Shown: positions 1 through 10,561 of the stretch, one piece after another | How the letters are laid out: every line of letters begins with the position of its first letter | Position numbering within the stretch: the first letter of the stretch is position 1 | Source: Antedon bifida | Lineage: Eukaryota > Echinodermata > Crinoidea > Comatulida > Antedonidae | NCBI GenBank assembly: GCA_963402885.1 | Contig: OY727095.1 | Coordinates: forward strand, 24,123,001-24,187,000 | Length of the DNA stretch: 64,000 nucleotides | Direction: 5' to 3' | Translations under genes and position numbers: made by a program | The notes under the pieces: model-generated | What the model was told of the DNA's origin: nothing | The model's input: only the letters and a program-made list of their open reading frames with translations | The model's database searches: none

Positions 1-415
1 TTACTTGTTCTATTACTATTGCAAATATTTAACACACACAAACACGAAACATCGGGAATTAAAAGCAATGATCATTTGTGTGTGTTGATACCAATACTAG
101 TATAATACTGTATGTTGAAGTTCGCCTGAAAGATGGGTATAACATCTGAACGTTACGGATTGACATTTCATAAGAATTTTCAATTAATATAAGTTTATAA
201 AATACATGCTAAAATGTCCGTCCGTAAAATAAAAAATGTAATTAAGTTTTTACATGATCCTGTCAAACAGTATAAAATCACACACAATATATTGGGATTT
301 TTTATGTCCATCCGTAACAAAAGAAAATTTAATTGGGTCAACAAAAATAATAGGTGTAACTACCAATTGCTAATGAGATAATCATAATGTGATTTTATAA
401 CTTTACACTTACAGG
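1..415. other. AT-rich DNA without a recognised gene
   Basis: No exon or RNA gene is recognised. Two short TCCGTCCGTAA-like motifs (about 213 and 306) resemble the motif that is amplified in the minisatellite at 9694-10111 and that also occurs near 10240. The DNA on both sides of the LTR element may therefore once have been one repeat-bearing intron. This is an inference. Confidence 0.4.
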
Positions 416-420
416 ATCAA
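416..420. repeat. Target-site duplication, left (ATCAA)
   Basis: ATCAA lies directly before the left LTR and again directly after the right LTR at 8061-8065. A 5-bp duplication is normal for Ty3/gypsy integration and fixes the element borders at 421 and 8060. Confidence 0.9.
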
Positions 421-1737
421 TGTCACACAGCCGCAATTACGGCTCTTTCGGACATGTAATTGCTGGTAACCAACGGTGAATAACGGTAAATAGCCACAAC
501 TGTACACATATAAATGTAAAAAGTAAAATTTAATAATAATCTTCGACAACCAATTCTTTCTTTTATGATTCAAACCCCCAAAAAAAAAACCCACAAAAAA
601 AACCCAACCAATTCTCAAACAATGATACCGTGTTCCTATTCCCCACAAACTTTATGCAATTCCCCAAATTTCCCAATCCTTCCAAACCAAATATCAACAA
701 TCTTCTTATTTTTAAATAAATCCCCGAAACCCCCCTTTTCAAATACAATAATATCACAAGATGAATAATTAAACAATACTAAATGTCCACAATATCGTTC
801 CTTCTTGCCTTCTCTCCTACGCTGACACAAAACAAATTAGAAAGATAAAAGTTAAAACGATTCTGCAAATAAACAACTCCCACGCCTCTGCTCCCGTTCT
901 GCTTGTATTATCAATTATAATTCTTCCTATTTTCTGACATATAAATAAATCAAATATAAAGTTAAAATGTTTCTTGATGTCGTTCTGCCCTGCAATCCGC
1001 TCCCCGACCAATTATTTCTTTCTCCTTTCCACGTAAAATAATATCAGTATCAATCCAGTTACTCTTCAAAATTTCCAAACAATTCTTTACATGCAACAAC
1101 GTCTGCTGTTTCCAACAGTTATTTCTTCCGTCAATTTACCTTCACAATTTAAATTAATCCTCAGTAATCTCAACAATTAACAGTTCTACATTTAAGTACA
1201 GCCTTATAGTATTACTTCCAACTCACAATTTATTAACTTCATGTATATCACTTTATTTCCTTTCTGCTTCAGCTCTATATCACCATAATTATCTCCAACT
1301 CACAATTTATTAACTTCATGTATATCTCTTTATTTCCTTTCTGCTTCAGCTCTATATCACCATAATTCAATTACTTCTTCTCCTGCACGTCTTAGTTTCT
1401 CATATCAATATTCACCTATCCCTTTCTGGCTTAACATAACATAGCCCTCCCTCTCTGTCTCCTCTCAATTTCCATCTACCTCAAAATTCCCTCAATTATC
1501 CACATATCACCACCTTATCCTTCTCCACCAATCAGCAACTCACACACTAACTTAACCCTTATACCTCTCCTCCAATCAGCAAACACCACACAATCCTTCT
1601 CTGCAACACAACAACTCTGCTCCACTGGCTTCACACAATAGCTTCCTAAAACAAAAGAAAGGTTCAAATAGTGAAAACAAAAGGAAAAGTAAGAATGACT
1701 TGCAAAATATATACACAACTTTATGTCACTTGTGACA
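421..1737 (-). repeat. 3' LTR of the Gmr1-like element
   Basis: This 1317-bp direct repeat of 6744-8060 starts TGTCACACAG and ends TTGTGACA, giving TG...CA ends and a terminal TGTCAC/GTGACA inverted repeat. It has an internal tandem duplication of 77 bp (1220-1373) and poly-A/poly-C tracts near 577-605. The short ORFs within it are identical in both LTRs and look like chance ORFs. Confidence 0.93.
1220..1373. repeat. 77-bp tandem duplication inside the LTR
   Basis: Two near-identical units start at 1220 and 1297 (AACTCACAATTTATTAACTT...). The same pair is found in the other LTR at 7543-7696, so it predates this insertion and belongs to the family. Duplicated LTR segments often hold enhancer elements, but none is recognised here. 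Confidence 0.85.
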
Positions 1738-1755
1738 TTTACTCCCCTCTAAAAG
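1738..1755 (-). promoter_or_regulatory. Polypurine tract of the LTR element
   Basis: On the - strand the sequence ending AGAGGGGAGTAAA lies directly before the 3' LTR. This is where plus-strand DNA synthesis of an LTR element is primed. The position abutting the LTR supports the call. Confidence 0.8.
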
Positions 1756-1797
1756 AATAATGTATCAACATTTTCTCCATACCGTGACGGGTCCTAT

Positions 1798-4700
1798 TTA
1801 CACTCGACTTAAATAATCAGCTCCTACATTTTCACTGCCTTTAATCGCCTCTATTCGGAACTTGTACGGTTGTAGAGCCAGGGCCCATCTCATAATTCGC
1901 CCATTGGACAATTTCGCTCTGTGCATAAACACAAGCGGCTGGTGATCAGTTTCCAACGTGAAGTTTCGTCCATATAAATAAGACTCAAATTTTCGTACAC
2001 TCCATACAATGGCTAAGCATTCTTTTTCCATCACTGAATATGCTTTTTCTCGAGGAAGCAGTTTCTTGCTAGCGTACGCCACGGGAAACTTCACGTCACC
2101 ATACTGCTGCATTAGAACCGCTCCCACTCCATATTCGGACGCATCTGTTCTCAAAATAAAATCTTTGTTTAAATTAGGAAGGCATAAAATTGGAGTACTG
2201 TTTAATTTTTCCTTAAGTTTAACAAACGCACTTTCCTGGGCCTTCTCCCAACATATTCGGTTAGGTTCCCGATTCTTCGTTTTGTCGGTTAATGGACAAG
2301 CAATCACAGAGTAATTAGGAATGAACTTTCTATAGTAGTTGGTCATCCCAAGGAATGACCGGAGTTGTTTCTTTGTTTCTGGTTGTTTGGCTGACAAGAT
2401 GCTTTGTATCTTCTCCACTCGAGGTTGAACATTTCCTTTCCCTACCACATGGCCAAGAAACTCGATTGTTTCATAACCAATGAAACATTTGCTTGGTCGA
2501 GCAGTTAGATTGGCCCTGCGGAGACGTCCAAACAATTCAGACAAACATTTCATATGTTGATCCCAAGAAGCTGTGTGAATTAGAATGTCATCAATATAAT
2601 TAAGTGTATTATCCATTCCTTTTAGTAATTTTCTCATGATACGACTGAAAGTAGCCGGTGCATTGACTAAGCCGAACGGCATGACATTAAATTGAAACAA
2701 ACCATCTGGTGTTAGAAAGGCTGTTAAAGGTTTTGACGCTTCATCCATGGGAACTTGCCAATACCCTTTACTTAAATCTATCTTAGTAAAATAATGATCA
2801 TGGGCCAACTTTGTGAACAGTTCCTCTTGGTCCGGAATCGGTTCGGCGTCAAAAACTGTAACCTGATTAAGTTTTCGAAAGTCCACGCAGAATCGATTTG
2901 ACCCATCCGGTTTCTTTACCAATACTATTGGAGAGGCAAACGGTGCCCCTGAAGGCTCCACTACACCCAGATTTAACATCATATTTACCTCATCCTTAAT
3001 GGTACCTCGCAACGCATGTGGAAGTGGATAGGGCTTGGAACGGATTGTATCATCAGTTTCCAGCTTGATTTCATGCTGCCCAAGTGTAGTCTTACCCGGT
3101 AAATCCGTCAGTACATCTTTGTAGTTTCCGATAAGTCGGTGCACCTCATGCTTTAGTGTATCATCCAGGCTTTCGTTGATGTGGATGTCGGCTGTTGTTT
3201 CTTTTGCTAGTAGAGGGTGGAGCTGTAAAAGATTCTCATTAGATAGATGATAATTTTGGTCATTTGTAAATGTTTCATTAGGTTCGCATTCAATAACAGC
3301 GGTGCTAGCTAATTCAAGGATACCAGAAGGCTCGGATACCCCTAAGGCAGCACTAATGTCTGCGGTTCGCTCATAATACTTTTTCAAGAGATTGGCGTGA
3401 AATATTTTGAATTTCCCGTTAAGGTCAATTTGGTAGTCTAGATACCCAAATTTCTTTACAACCTTAAAAGGACCTTTCCATTGAAGCAATAGTTTGTTTT
3501 TGTCTGTGGGTAATAAAAGTAGTACCTTATCCCCAACCTCAAATTCCCGGGACTTACTCTTTTTGTCATAATATTGTTTGTACCTGACCTTAGATTTTTG
3601 TAGATTCTTCTGAGCCATCTGACAGGTTTCATGTAGTCGTTCCCGTAAATCCATAACGTACTGGTAGGTGGTTTTTGTTTCTGGTGTTTCGATTTCTTCG
3701 GTCCACAATTCCCTTAGGATGGACATGGGTCCTCGTACGGTACGGCCATATAACAGTTCAAAAGGAGAAAACCCTAAACTTTCCTGTGAAGATTCCCTAA
3801 CCGCAAAAAGTAGTGGGTCAATGTAACGATCCCAATCAGTAGGCCTTTCTGCACACATACGTTTCAGCATTTGTTTGAGTGTTCCATTGAACCGTTCGAC
3901 CAAACCATTACAAGCTGGGTGATATGGAGATGTCATTACCTGACGTATAGACAACAACTTACTAACTTGCCTCATGACTTCAGATGTAAATTGTGATCCC
4001 CTATCGGTAAGCATTTCTTTCGGGATACCAAGTCTAGAGAAAACACCAACCAAGGCCTCAGCAACCCGTTCAGCTTCAATATTTGGTAGAGGCACTGCCT
4101 CTGGATAACGAGTAGCAAAATCTATTATTGTGAGTATATAACGATTACGACCTTTAGACATGGGGAAAATGGGACCAACTATATCAACGGCAATCCGTTC
4201 AAACGGCACCTCGATCAAAGGCATGCTTCCTAGAGGCACTTTCGTAACTCTACCTTTTTGTACAGTTCTCTGACAAATGTCACAGGATCGACAATATCGA
4301 GTAATATCTGCAGTTACCCCAGGCCACCAAAATGTTGTCAACACTTTATCTGTCGTCTTTTTTACCCCTTGGTGTCCTCCTAATAAGGTTTCATGGGCTT
4401 GGCGCATTACCTGGCGTCGATAGTCAGCTGGCACTACTAGTTGGGTAAACTTATCCCCGTGTTCAATATTAGGAGAGGAAAATTGCCTATATAATAGGTC
4501 TTTATGATAAATAAACCTAGCCTCGGCTTGTTTGTTACTCACAGTTGTAGTTTGTTTCTCTGCACGATCCTTGAATTTTGCAAGGCTGATATCTTGTTGC
4601 TGAGCGGTTTTCATAATTCCCGCTGTGATGATTTGCTTATGTATTTCTGTAGTTTTAAGTGTTCTGAATGGTTTATCCATAGTGTTAGCTTGAGACCGGG

Positions 4701-6585
4701 TAACAACAGAACATCCTTGAAGATTTCGCTCTGTCCATGTGGGATCTGGATTTCCTGGTGCTCGTACTCCTGCAATATTACCTAATATCAAGTCATAAAT
4801 AGGGTTATTCATACATAGTGCATACGTCTTTCCTGAAAAAAATGGAGTATTAACATGTATTAATGCAACCGGTAAGTTGCGGACCGTGCCATCAATCAGC
4901 ACACAGGTTTTCTCCTTACCAGTAAGTTGTTCGGCTGATACAAGATCTTTCTTCACAACCACCCCACTACAGCCACTGTCACGAAGAACAGAGACGCAGC
5001 GTGACCCAACACAACCTGTATAAACGGGCATTTTACTAATTGAATTATTTAGAGCCGCTGTCATAATTGGAAGACAGTGCCCACATTGAAGAGTGACCTT
5101 ATCACCATCATTATTGATACAACATTGATTTAAAGACTCTGACCTTTTCGTAACCATACTGGCCCCCACATCGGGAATTTCTTCTTTGGCATTACATTCG
5201 TGTTGGTTTGTACATTTCTGGCAATCAGACCCTGTTTGTGGTGAAGTAGACAACCCAGCGCAACTGTTGGCGTCCTGTCTACAATTTCTGGCAATATGTC
5301 CTGTTTTTAAGCATCGGTAACATTTTGGAGGAGAGTTTGGCTTATGCATAGTTGAGGCTCTGCAATTTCTAGCTAGGTGACCTACACGATGACATATAAA
5401 ACAAGTTGGACTACGGAAATTAGAAGGGCTTTGTGATGAGGATGTACTGGGAACATTATTAGAGGAGAGTTGAGGAGAATTTGGCTCTTTTTGTTTAAAC
5501 TCTATTGGTTTACCAAATAATCCCCCACGAGCTTCCAAATATTGCTCCGCAATTTCAGCCATCGCTTGTATCGTTTTCGGTTGACGTTCCCTTAGGAACA
5601 GAGCTAGGTCCTTCCCACACCCATCGGTAAACTGCTCTCGCAGCAATAAATCTTTTAACCCCTGAAAGGTTTTTTCCCCCTCTGCTAGGTCAATCCACCT
5701 GTCAAGATAATTGCTTATCCTCGCAGCAAATTGCGGGCCGCTTTCTCCGTATTCGGGCTTAGCTGTTCGTAACTTATGTCGAAATCCATCGGCGGTTAAC
5801 TGAAACCGTTTTAGAAGAGCCAATTTCAACAGTTTGTAATCGTTAGCTTCAGCTGACGACAACCTGGAATAAACCTCGAGAGCCTTCCCAGTTAGTAGGG
5901 CACTTAAGTTAACCGGCCACTCAATTTCTTTCCACTCCTGACTAGTCGCATACCGTTCAAACCTTTTCAGATAGGCATCTAGGTCATCTGTTCGATCATG
6001 GAAAGGGGGTAATTTAGGTTTACTGGCCTTAACCCGTGACTCAGGATTGGGTAATACTCTACCACCCGGCCGTGCCCGATTCTTTTCTTGTTCTAATTGG
6101 ATTTCTAACCTTCGCATTTCTATAAGATAGGCCTGATTCTCAGCTTCTTTCGCCCTTTCGTTTTCTCTCTCTTTTTCTTCACTCGCTCTTTTTCTCTCTG
6201 CTTCGTCCCTCTCTAGTAACTCTCTCCTCTCTCTCTCTTCCTTCTCTAGTGCCTCTCTTCTCTCTCTCTCTTCCTTCTCTAGTGCCTCTCTTCTCTCTCT
6301 CTCTTCCTTCTCTAGTGCCTCTCTTCTCTCTCTCTCTTCCTTCTCTAGTGCCTCTCTCTCTCTGTCTCTGTTTCGCTCCATTTCTTCTCTCTCCCTGTCC
6401 CTGTTTCGCTGTTTTTCTTCTCTCTCCCTGTTTCTCTCTTCTCTCTCTAGTGCTCTCTCTTCTCTCTCTCGTGCTCTCTCTTCTCTCTCTCTGGCAGCTT
6501 CCTCTCTCTTTTCCACAAACTCTCTTAATTCCACTCCTTCTAACCCCAACGCTTTTCCTGCGTCAACAATTTTAGTGAGATCCAT
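1798..6585 (-). CDS. Gag-Pol polyprotein, Gmr1-type order (1595 aa)
   Basis: This single ORF encodes structural and enzymatic parts of the retrotransposon. Residues 20-175 form a Glu/Arg-rich coiled coil with five tandem copies of a 10-residue EKEERERREA-like unit. Residues 195-355 are capsid, and their second half (about 270-352) resembles the SCAN fold. Two CCHC knuckles lie at 395-408 and 422-435. An aspartic protease has DSG at 536-538. Integrase follows, with an H731/H738/C768/C771 zinc site and D801, D861, E897 (D,D35E), then a GPF module near 1036-1042. Reverse transcriptase has YIDD at 1330-1333. RNase H has D1481, E1522, D1547 and D1590. The ORF ends directly after RNase H. Gag and Pol are in one frame, with no shift or stop between them. 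The start ATG at 6585 is the first in frame after the primer site. The integrase-before-RT order is the diagnostic trait. Confidence 0.95.
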   Translation of the reverse strand: MDLTKIVDAGKALGLEGVELREFVEKREEAAREREERAREREERALEREERNREREEKQRNRDREREEMERNRDREREALEKEERERREALEKEERERREALEKEERERREALEKEERERRELLERDEAERKRASEEKERENERAKEAENQAYLIEMRRLEIQLEQEKNRARPGGRVLPNPESRVKASKPKLPPFHDRTDDLDAYLKRFERYATSQEWKEIEWPVNLSALLTGKALEVYSRLSSAEANDYKLLKLALLKRFQLTADGFRHKLRTAKPEYGESGPQFAARISNYLDRWIDLAEGEKTFQGLKDLLLREQFTDGCGKDLALFLRERQPKTIQAMAEIAEQYLEARGGLFGKPIEFKQKEPNSPQLSSNNVPSTSSSQSPSNFRSPTCFICHRVGHLARNCRASTMHKPNSPPKCYRCLKTGHIARNCRQDANSCAGLSTSPQTGSDCQKCTNQHECNAKEEIPDVGASMVTKRSESLNQCCINNDGDKVTLQCGHCLPIMTAALNNSISKMPVYTGCVGSRCVSVLRDSGCSGVVVKKDLVSAEQLTGKEKTCVLIDGTVRNLPVALIHVNTPFFSGKTYALCMNNPIYDLILGNIAGVRAPGNPDPTWTERNLQGCSVVTRSQANTMDKPFRTLKTTEIHKQIITAGIMKTAQQQDISLAKFKDRAEKQTTTVSNKQAEARFIYHKDLLYRQFSSPNIEHGDKFTQLVVPADYRRQVMRQAHETLLGGHQGVKKTTDKVLTTFWWPGVTADITRYCRSCDICQRTVQKGRVTKVPLGSMPLIEVPFERIAVDIVGPIFPMSKGRNRYILTIIDFATRYPEAVPLPNIEAERVAEALVGVFSRLGIPKEMLTDRGSQFTSEVMRQVSKLLSIRQVMTSPYHPACNGLVERFNGTLKQMLKRMCAERPTDWDRYIDPLLFAVRESSQESLGFSPFELLYGRTVRGPMSILRELWTEEIETPETKTTYQYVMDLRERLHETCQMAQKNLQKSKVRYKQYYDKKSKSREFEVGDKVLLLLPTDKNKLLLQWKGPFKVVKKFGYLDYQIDLNGKFKIFHANLLKKYYERTADISAALGVSEPSGILELASTAVIECEPNETFTNDQNYHLSNENLLQLHPLLAKETTADIHINESLDDTLKHEVHRLIGNYKDVLTDLPGKTTLGQHEIKLETDDTIRSKPYPLPHALRGTIKDEVNMMLNLGVVEPSGAPFASPIVLVKKPDGSNRFCVDFRKLNQVTVFDAEPIPDQEELFTKLAHDHYFTKIDLSKGYWQVPMDEASKPLTAFLTPDGLFQFNVMPFGLVNAPATFSRIMRKLLKGMDNTLNYIDDILIHTASWDQHMKCLSELFGRLRRANLTARPSKCFIGYETIEFLGHVVGKGNVQPRVEKIQSILSAKQPETKKQLRSFLGMTNYYRKFIPNYSVIACPLTDKTKNREPNRICWEKAQESAFVKLKEKLNSTPILCLPNLNKDFILRTDASEYGVGAVLMQQYGDVKFPVAYASKKLLPREKAYSVMEKECLAIVWSVRKFESYLYGRNFTLETDHQPLVFMHRAKLSNGRIMRWALALQPYKFRIEAIKGSENVGADYLSRV

Positions 6586-6743
6586 TTCTTAAGAAAAAAA
6601 AAAATATATATATATAAGTATCCAATATAAGTATACAGTATGCCAATAATATGGCAAATAGACAATCCAAGAATCCCGTACAATTGTTTCATCTACCAAT
6701 GTTCACGCTAGGTTACAAAGTTTCCCGGATGAGCCCCCATAAA
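6586..6743 (-). other. Leader of the LTR element
   Basis: This segment lies between the 5' LTR and the Gag-Pol start and includes the primer site. It also holds a poly-A/TA tract (about 6591-6616 on the + strand). No ORF is seen. Confidence 0.7.
6722..6739 (-). promoter_or_regulatory. Primer-binding site, proline-tRNA-like
   Basis: On the - strand, four bases after the end of the 5' LTR, the sequence reads TGGGGGCTCATCCGGGAA. From memory it matches the 3' end of tRNA-Pro used by murine-type retroviruses at 16 of 18 positions. The tRNA assignment needs this species' tRNA set. Confidence 0.75.
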
Positions 6744-8060
6744 TGTCACACAGCCGCAATTACGGCTCTTTCGGACATGTAATTGCTGGTAACCAACGGT
6801 GAATAACGGTAAATAGCCACAACTGTACACATATAAATGTAAAAAGTAAAATTTAATAATAATCTTCGACAACCAATTCTTTCTTTTATGATTCAAACCC
6901 CCAAAAAAAAAACCCACAAAAAAAACCCAACCAATTCTCAAACAATGATACCGTGTTCCTATTCCCCACAAACTTTATGCAATTCCCCAAATTTCCCAAT
7001 CCTTCCAAACCAAATATCAACAATCTTCTTATTTTTAAATAAATCCCCGAAACCCCCCTTTTCAAATACAATAATATCACAAGATGAATAATTAAACAAT
7101 ACTAAATGTCCACAATATCGTTCCTTCTTGCCTTCTCTCCTACGCTGACACAAAACAAATTAGAAAGATAAAAGTTAAAACGATTCTGCAAATAAACAAC
7201 TCCCACGCCTCTGCTCCCGTTCTGCTTGTATTATCAATTATAATTCTTCCTATTTTCTGACATATAAATAAATCAAATATAAAGTTAAAATGTTTCTTGA
7301 TGTCGTTCTGCCCTGCAATCCGCTCCCCGACCAATTATTTCTTTCTCCTTTCCACGTAAAATAATATCAGTATCAATCCAGTTACTCTTCAATATTTCCA
7401 AACAATTCTTTACATGCAACAACGTCTGCTGTTTCCAACAGTTATTTCTTCCGTCAATTTACCTTCACAATTTAAATTAATCCTCAGTAATCTCAACAAT
7501 TAACAGTTCTACATTTAAGTACAGCCTTATAGTATTACTTCCAACTCACAATTTATTAACTTCATGTATATCACTTTATTTCCTTTCTGCTTCAGCTCTA
7601 TATCACCATAATTATCTCCAACTCACAATTTATTAACTTCATGTATATCTCTTTATTTCCTTTCTGCTTCAGCTCTATATCACCATAATTCAATTACTTC
7701 TTCTCCTGCACGTCTTAGTTTCTCATATCAATATTCACCTATCCCTTTCTGGCTTAACATAACATAGCCCTCCCTCTCTGTCTCCTCTCAATTTCCATCT
7801 ACCTCAAAATTCCCTCAATTATCCACATATCACCACCTTATCCTTCTCCACCAATCAGCAACTCACACACTAACTTAACCCTTATACCTCTCCTCCAATC
7901 AGCAAACACCACACAATCCTTCTCTGCAACACAACAACTCTGCTCCACTGGCTTCACACAATAGCTTCCTAAAACAAAAGAAAGGTTCAAATAGTGAAAA
8001 CAAAAGGAAAAGTAAGAATGACTTGCAAAATATATACACAACTTTATGTCACTTGTGACA
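6744..8060 (-). repeat. 5' LTR of the Gmr1-like element
   Basis: This 1317-bp copy is collinear with 421-1737 at an offset of 6323 bp. The only difference noticed is T at 7393 against A at 1070. The 77-bp tandem duplication is at 7543-7696. As the upstream LTR on the - strand it should hold the promoter; no TATA box was assigned with confidence. Confidence 0.93.
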
Positions 8061-9693
8061 ATCAACAACTTTTTACTATGTTAATGGATAGGCATTTTTC
8101 CATGTTTTTTGTAGTTATATTTTTGTTTTATTATATTAAACCTAAATACAGTACAAGCAAACTCATTGTGTTATTGCACTCTGTATTAATACTTTATATA
8201 TTATTTTATATTATATAACACCTAAATAAATTCCTGTCATTTGATGGGACGATTGTGGGTCACATGGCGTGCAATAGTACGCACTATTAAACAATCGTTT
8301 AATAATGCTTTTTTTCGTGTACGAAAAAAAATATCTATTTTTGGAGAGATGTAGTAATTTAGAATCAAAAGGGCATTTAAATTAACTTTAGATCATTTTT
8401 AGGATTTTGATTAATTAATGGGAACATCTCTACAAGACGTGGAATCTTTGGAAAAATATAATTAGCTTAGGCCTAGATGAGTTCCAGTTGCCTGTTGAAG
8501 TTTCGTACTGCTGTCTTTCAGCCTAGGCCTAGGCGTTTTAGCCTTGCTAGGCCTAGGATTTTTTGGTCGTTTGTTGACATAATTAACACTAACAGTAACT
8601 AACACTGCATTTATAAAATCCATATAAATAATAACATTTAATATAATTATTGAAAACCAAACGTTACTGTTTTAATCAATGTGATGTGAATCAAATGTAG
8701 GCCTTGTGCTTATTTGAGGGATACGTTTCATTTTTTAGTTTTAATAATATGGTAACATTTATAATCAAATAAAATCCTCTAATGAATATGAAAAGTGGTA
8801 AAAAAATGCTTGGTAAATTGTAGATGACAGTCCGATGAATTCTACTACAAATAGTATAATTGTGTTATAAATATAATACAATATTGTGTGTATAAATGTA
8901 TGTGGATGGGCGTTTATTAGATGATTGGGTCGAAGGGGGCGGCGTTTATTAGATGGTTGGGACAGGGGAGGAACGTCGATTATTAATCTAAGTGATGTTT
9001 TATTGTGTTTATTCAAATAAATAACATCCTAATATAATTAATACATTATTTAGTGTGAACATCTTTTTAAACTAACTTTTCGACACAGTGGGCCGTTTCG
9101 TCCTATGAAGAAAGACGTTTGAGACGGCTTGCAACATGGGCAAAAGTATCCCAGAGTCCTTACGGGACACAGATAAACCACAGTTATTCCTGCCAGCTTA
9201 CTTAACAACTCGGCTATCTGGGTTTCACTCAATTTCAAACAAATGTCTTATCAGTTCTCCCGATGTAATTTTATATACTATTCCCCACAAGTATACTCCG
9301 ATGCTTTATGAATATATTTAATTTGATCTTTATTAATTTGCAGTATAATTTTTATTTTGCTAGATAATGTACCTTCACACACACGCTCCGAAAATAAACC
9401 AAAAAAATAAAATGGCTATCGCCACCAACAACGAACTTAGTTAAAACCAGGAAGTTGCAAGGTCATGACTCACCATGAACCCGGTAATTACCTACAGCGT
9501 AGGGTTGAAAATCTACCGATGAAAACAGAAATTTTTGTACATATTGTAAAATATTGATTGCCATGATTTCTTTCTGTTACTGCCAGACATATGCCATAAC
9601 AATTGTTAAACAATATATTTCCAGAATAAAAAACATATTTGGCAATTTATATTATGAAAGTGCACCAAATATGTTTTCAGAGCAAAAGTGTCT
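8061..9693. other. Non-coding stretch right of the LTR element
   Basis: The ATCAA target duplication (8061-8065) is followed by AT-rich DNA with TAGGCCTA-type motifs (about 8460-8560). No FPGS exon is found here. At 8256-8330 there is a copy of a dispersed repeat (GGGTCACATGG...AGTACGCACTATT) that recurs at 19283-19355. Confidence 0.5.
8256..8330. repeat. Dispersed repeat, copy 1 of 2
   Basis: GGGTCACATGGCGTGCA, then AGTACGCACTATT, then an AAACAATCGTTTAA-type palindrome and a T-run. The same order of motifs is at 19283-19355. The family is not identified. Confidence 0.6.
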
Positions 9694-10111
9694 GTCCTTA
9701 ACACACAACAGTGTGCGTCCTTAACACACAACAGTGTGCGTCCTTAACACACAACAGTGTGCGTCCTTAACACACAACAGTGTGCGTCCTTAACACACAA
9801 CAGTGTGCGTCCTTAACACACAACAGTGTGCGTCCTTAACACACAACAGTGTGCGTCCTTAACACACAACAGTGTGCGTCCTTAACACACAACAGTGTGC
9901 GTCCTTAACACACAACAGTGTGCGTCCTTAACACACAACAGTGTGCGTCCTTAACACACAACAGTGTGCGTCCTTAACACACAACAGTGTGCGTCCTTAA
10001 CACACAACAGTGTGCGTCCTTAACACACAACAGTGTGCGTCCTTAACACACAACAGTGTGCGTCCTTAACACACAACAGTGTGCGTCCTTAACACACAAC
10101 AGTGTGCGTCC
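9694..10111. repeat. 23-bp minisatellite, about 18 copies
   Basis: About 18 head-to-tail copies of a 23-bp unit containing GTCCTTAACACACAACAGTG. The copies look identical by eye except at the last edge, where CCTTAAC becomes CCGTAAC. Each unit has an ACAC...GTGT inverted repeat. There are no spacers, so it is not a CRISPR array. It sits upstream of the first visible FPGS exon. Confidence 0.95.
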
Positions 10112-10561
10112 GTAACAAAAATATTTTTTTTAAATCTTTGAGGTATTTTACAACCATATGACTAAATTTACTTTACCAATAACAATTTAAGGCCTTACTT
10201 TCCTAGATAGAAATTGTACTGAAATCCTAAATTTTGTCTTGTCCGTCCTTAACATTCATATTTTCGCTGTTCTATTTTTAGCAACAAGATTTTTTGCCAC
10301 TAATTTTTTTTTGGGAAGAGGGTATGTGGTATACTTGCATACAAAACATACAAAGAATTTAAACCTCCTACCAGAACATTTGTATCAATTGATAAATCAA
10401 ATGTTGTGGAAAAGTGTCCGTACATCCGCAACGTTGGATCTGTTATATCCAAATGCCTGGAGTCACAATCTGGTTTTCGTGCAAAAAGATCTAAATAGAT
10501 ACAATAGTTACAATTTTATAACTTACCTCATTTATTATGTTTGGATTTTGTTTTCTTTTAG

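Larger units (their letters stand above)
421..8060 (-). mobile_element. Complete Gmr1-like Ty3/gypsy LTR retrotransposon
   Basis: This 7640-bp element on the - strand has, in its own 5'-3' order, a 5' LTR (8060-6744), a tRNA primer site (6739-6722), a short leader, one Gag-Pol ORF (6585-1798), a purine tract (1755-1738) and a 3' LTR (1737-421). It is flanked by ATCAA on both sides. The LTRs are 1317 bp each and begin and end TGTCAC...GTGACA. By eye they differ only at 1070 versus 7393. The ORF is open end to end and the catalytic residues are present, so the insertion is very recent and may be competent. Integrase precedes reverse transcriptase, the order of the Gmr1 group (named from cod), unlike ordinary gypsy elements. 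No env-like ORF or chromodomain is seen. Confidence 0.93.

Noticed and set aside
421-1737. Several 60-80 codon ORFs inside the LTRs
   Set aside because: They are low-complexity, overlap on both strands and are identical in the two LTRs, with no domain.
6249-6575. + strand 108-codon ORF rich in Leu/Ser
   Set aside because: It is the antisense shadow of the Glu/Arg coiled coil of Gag.
9694-10111. CRISPR-like array
   Set aside because: Units abut without spacers and the genome is eukaryotic; it is a minisatellite. The same applies to 33890-34245.
8061-10561. Missing FPGS N-terminal exons
   Set aside because: Searched by eye for P-loop and neighbouring motifs on the + strand; nothing matched.
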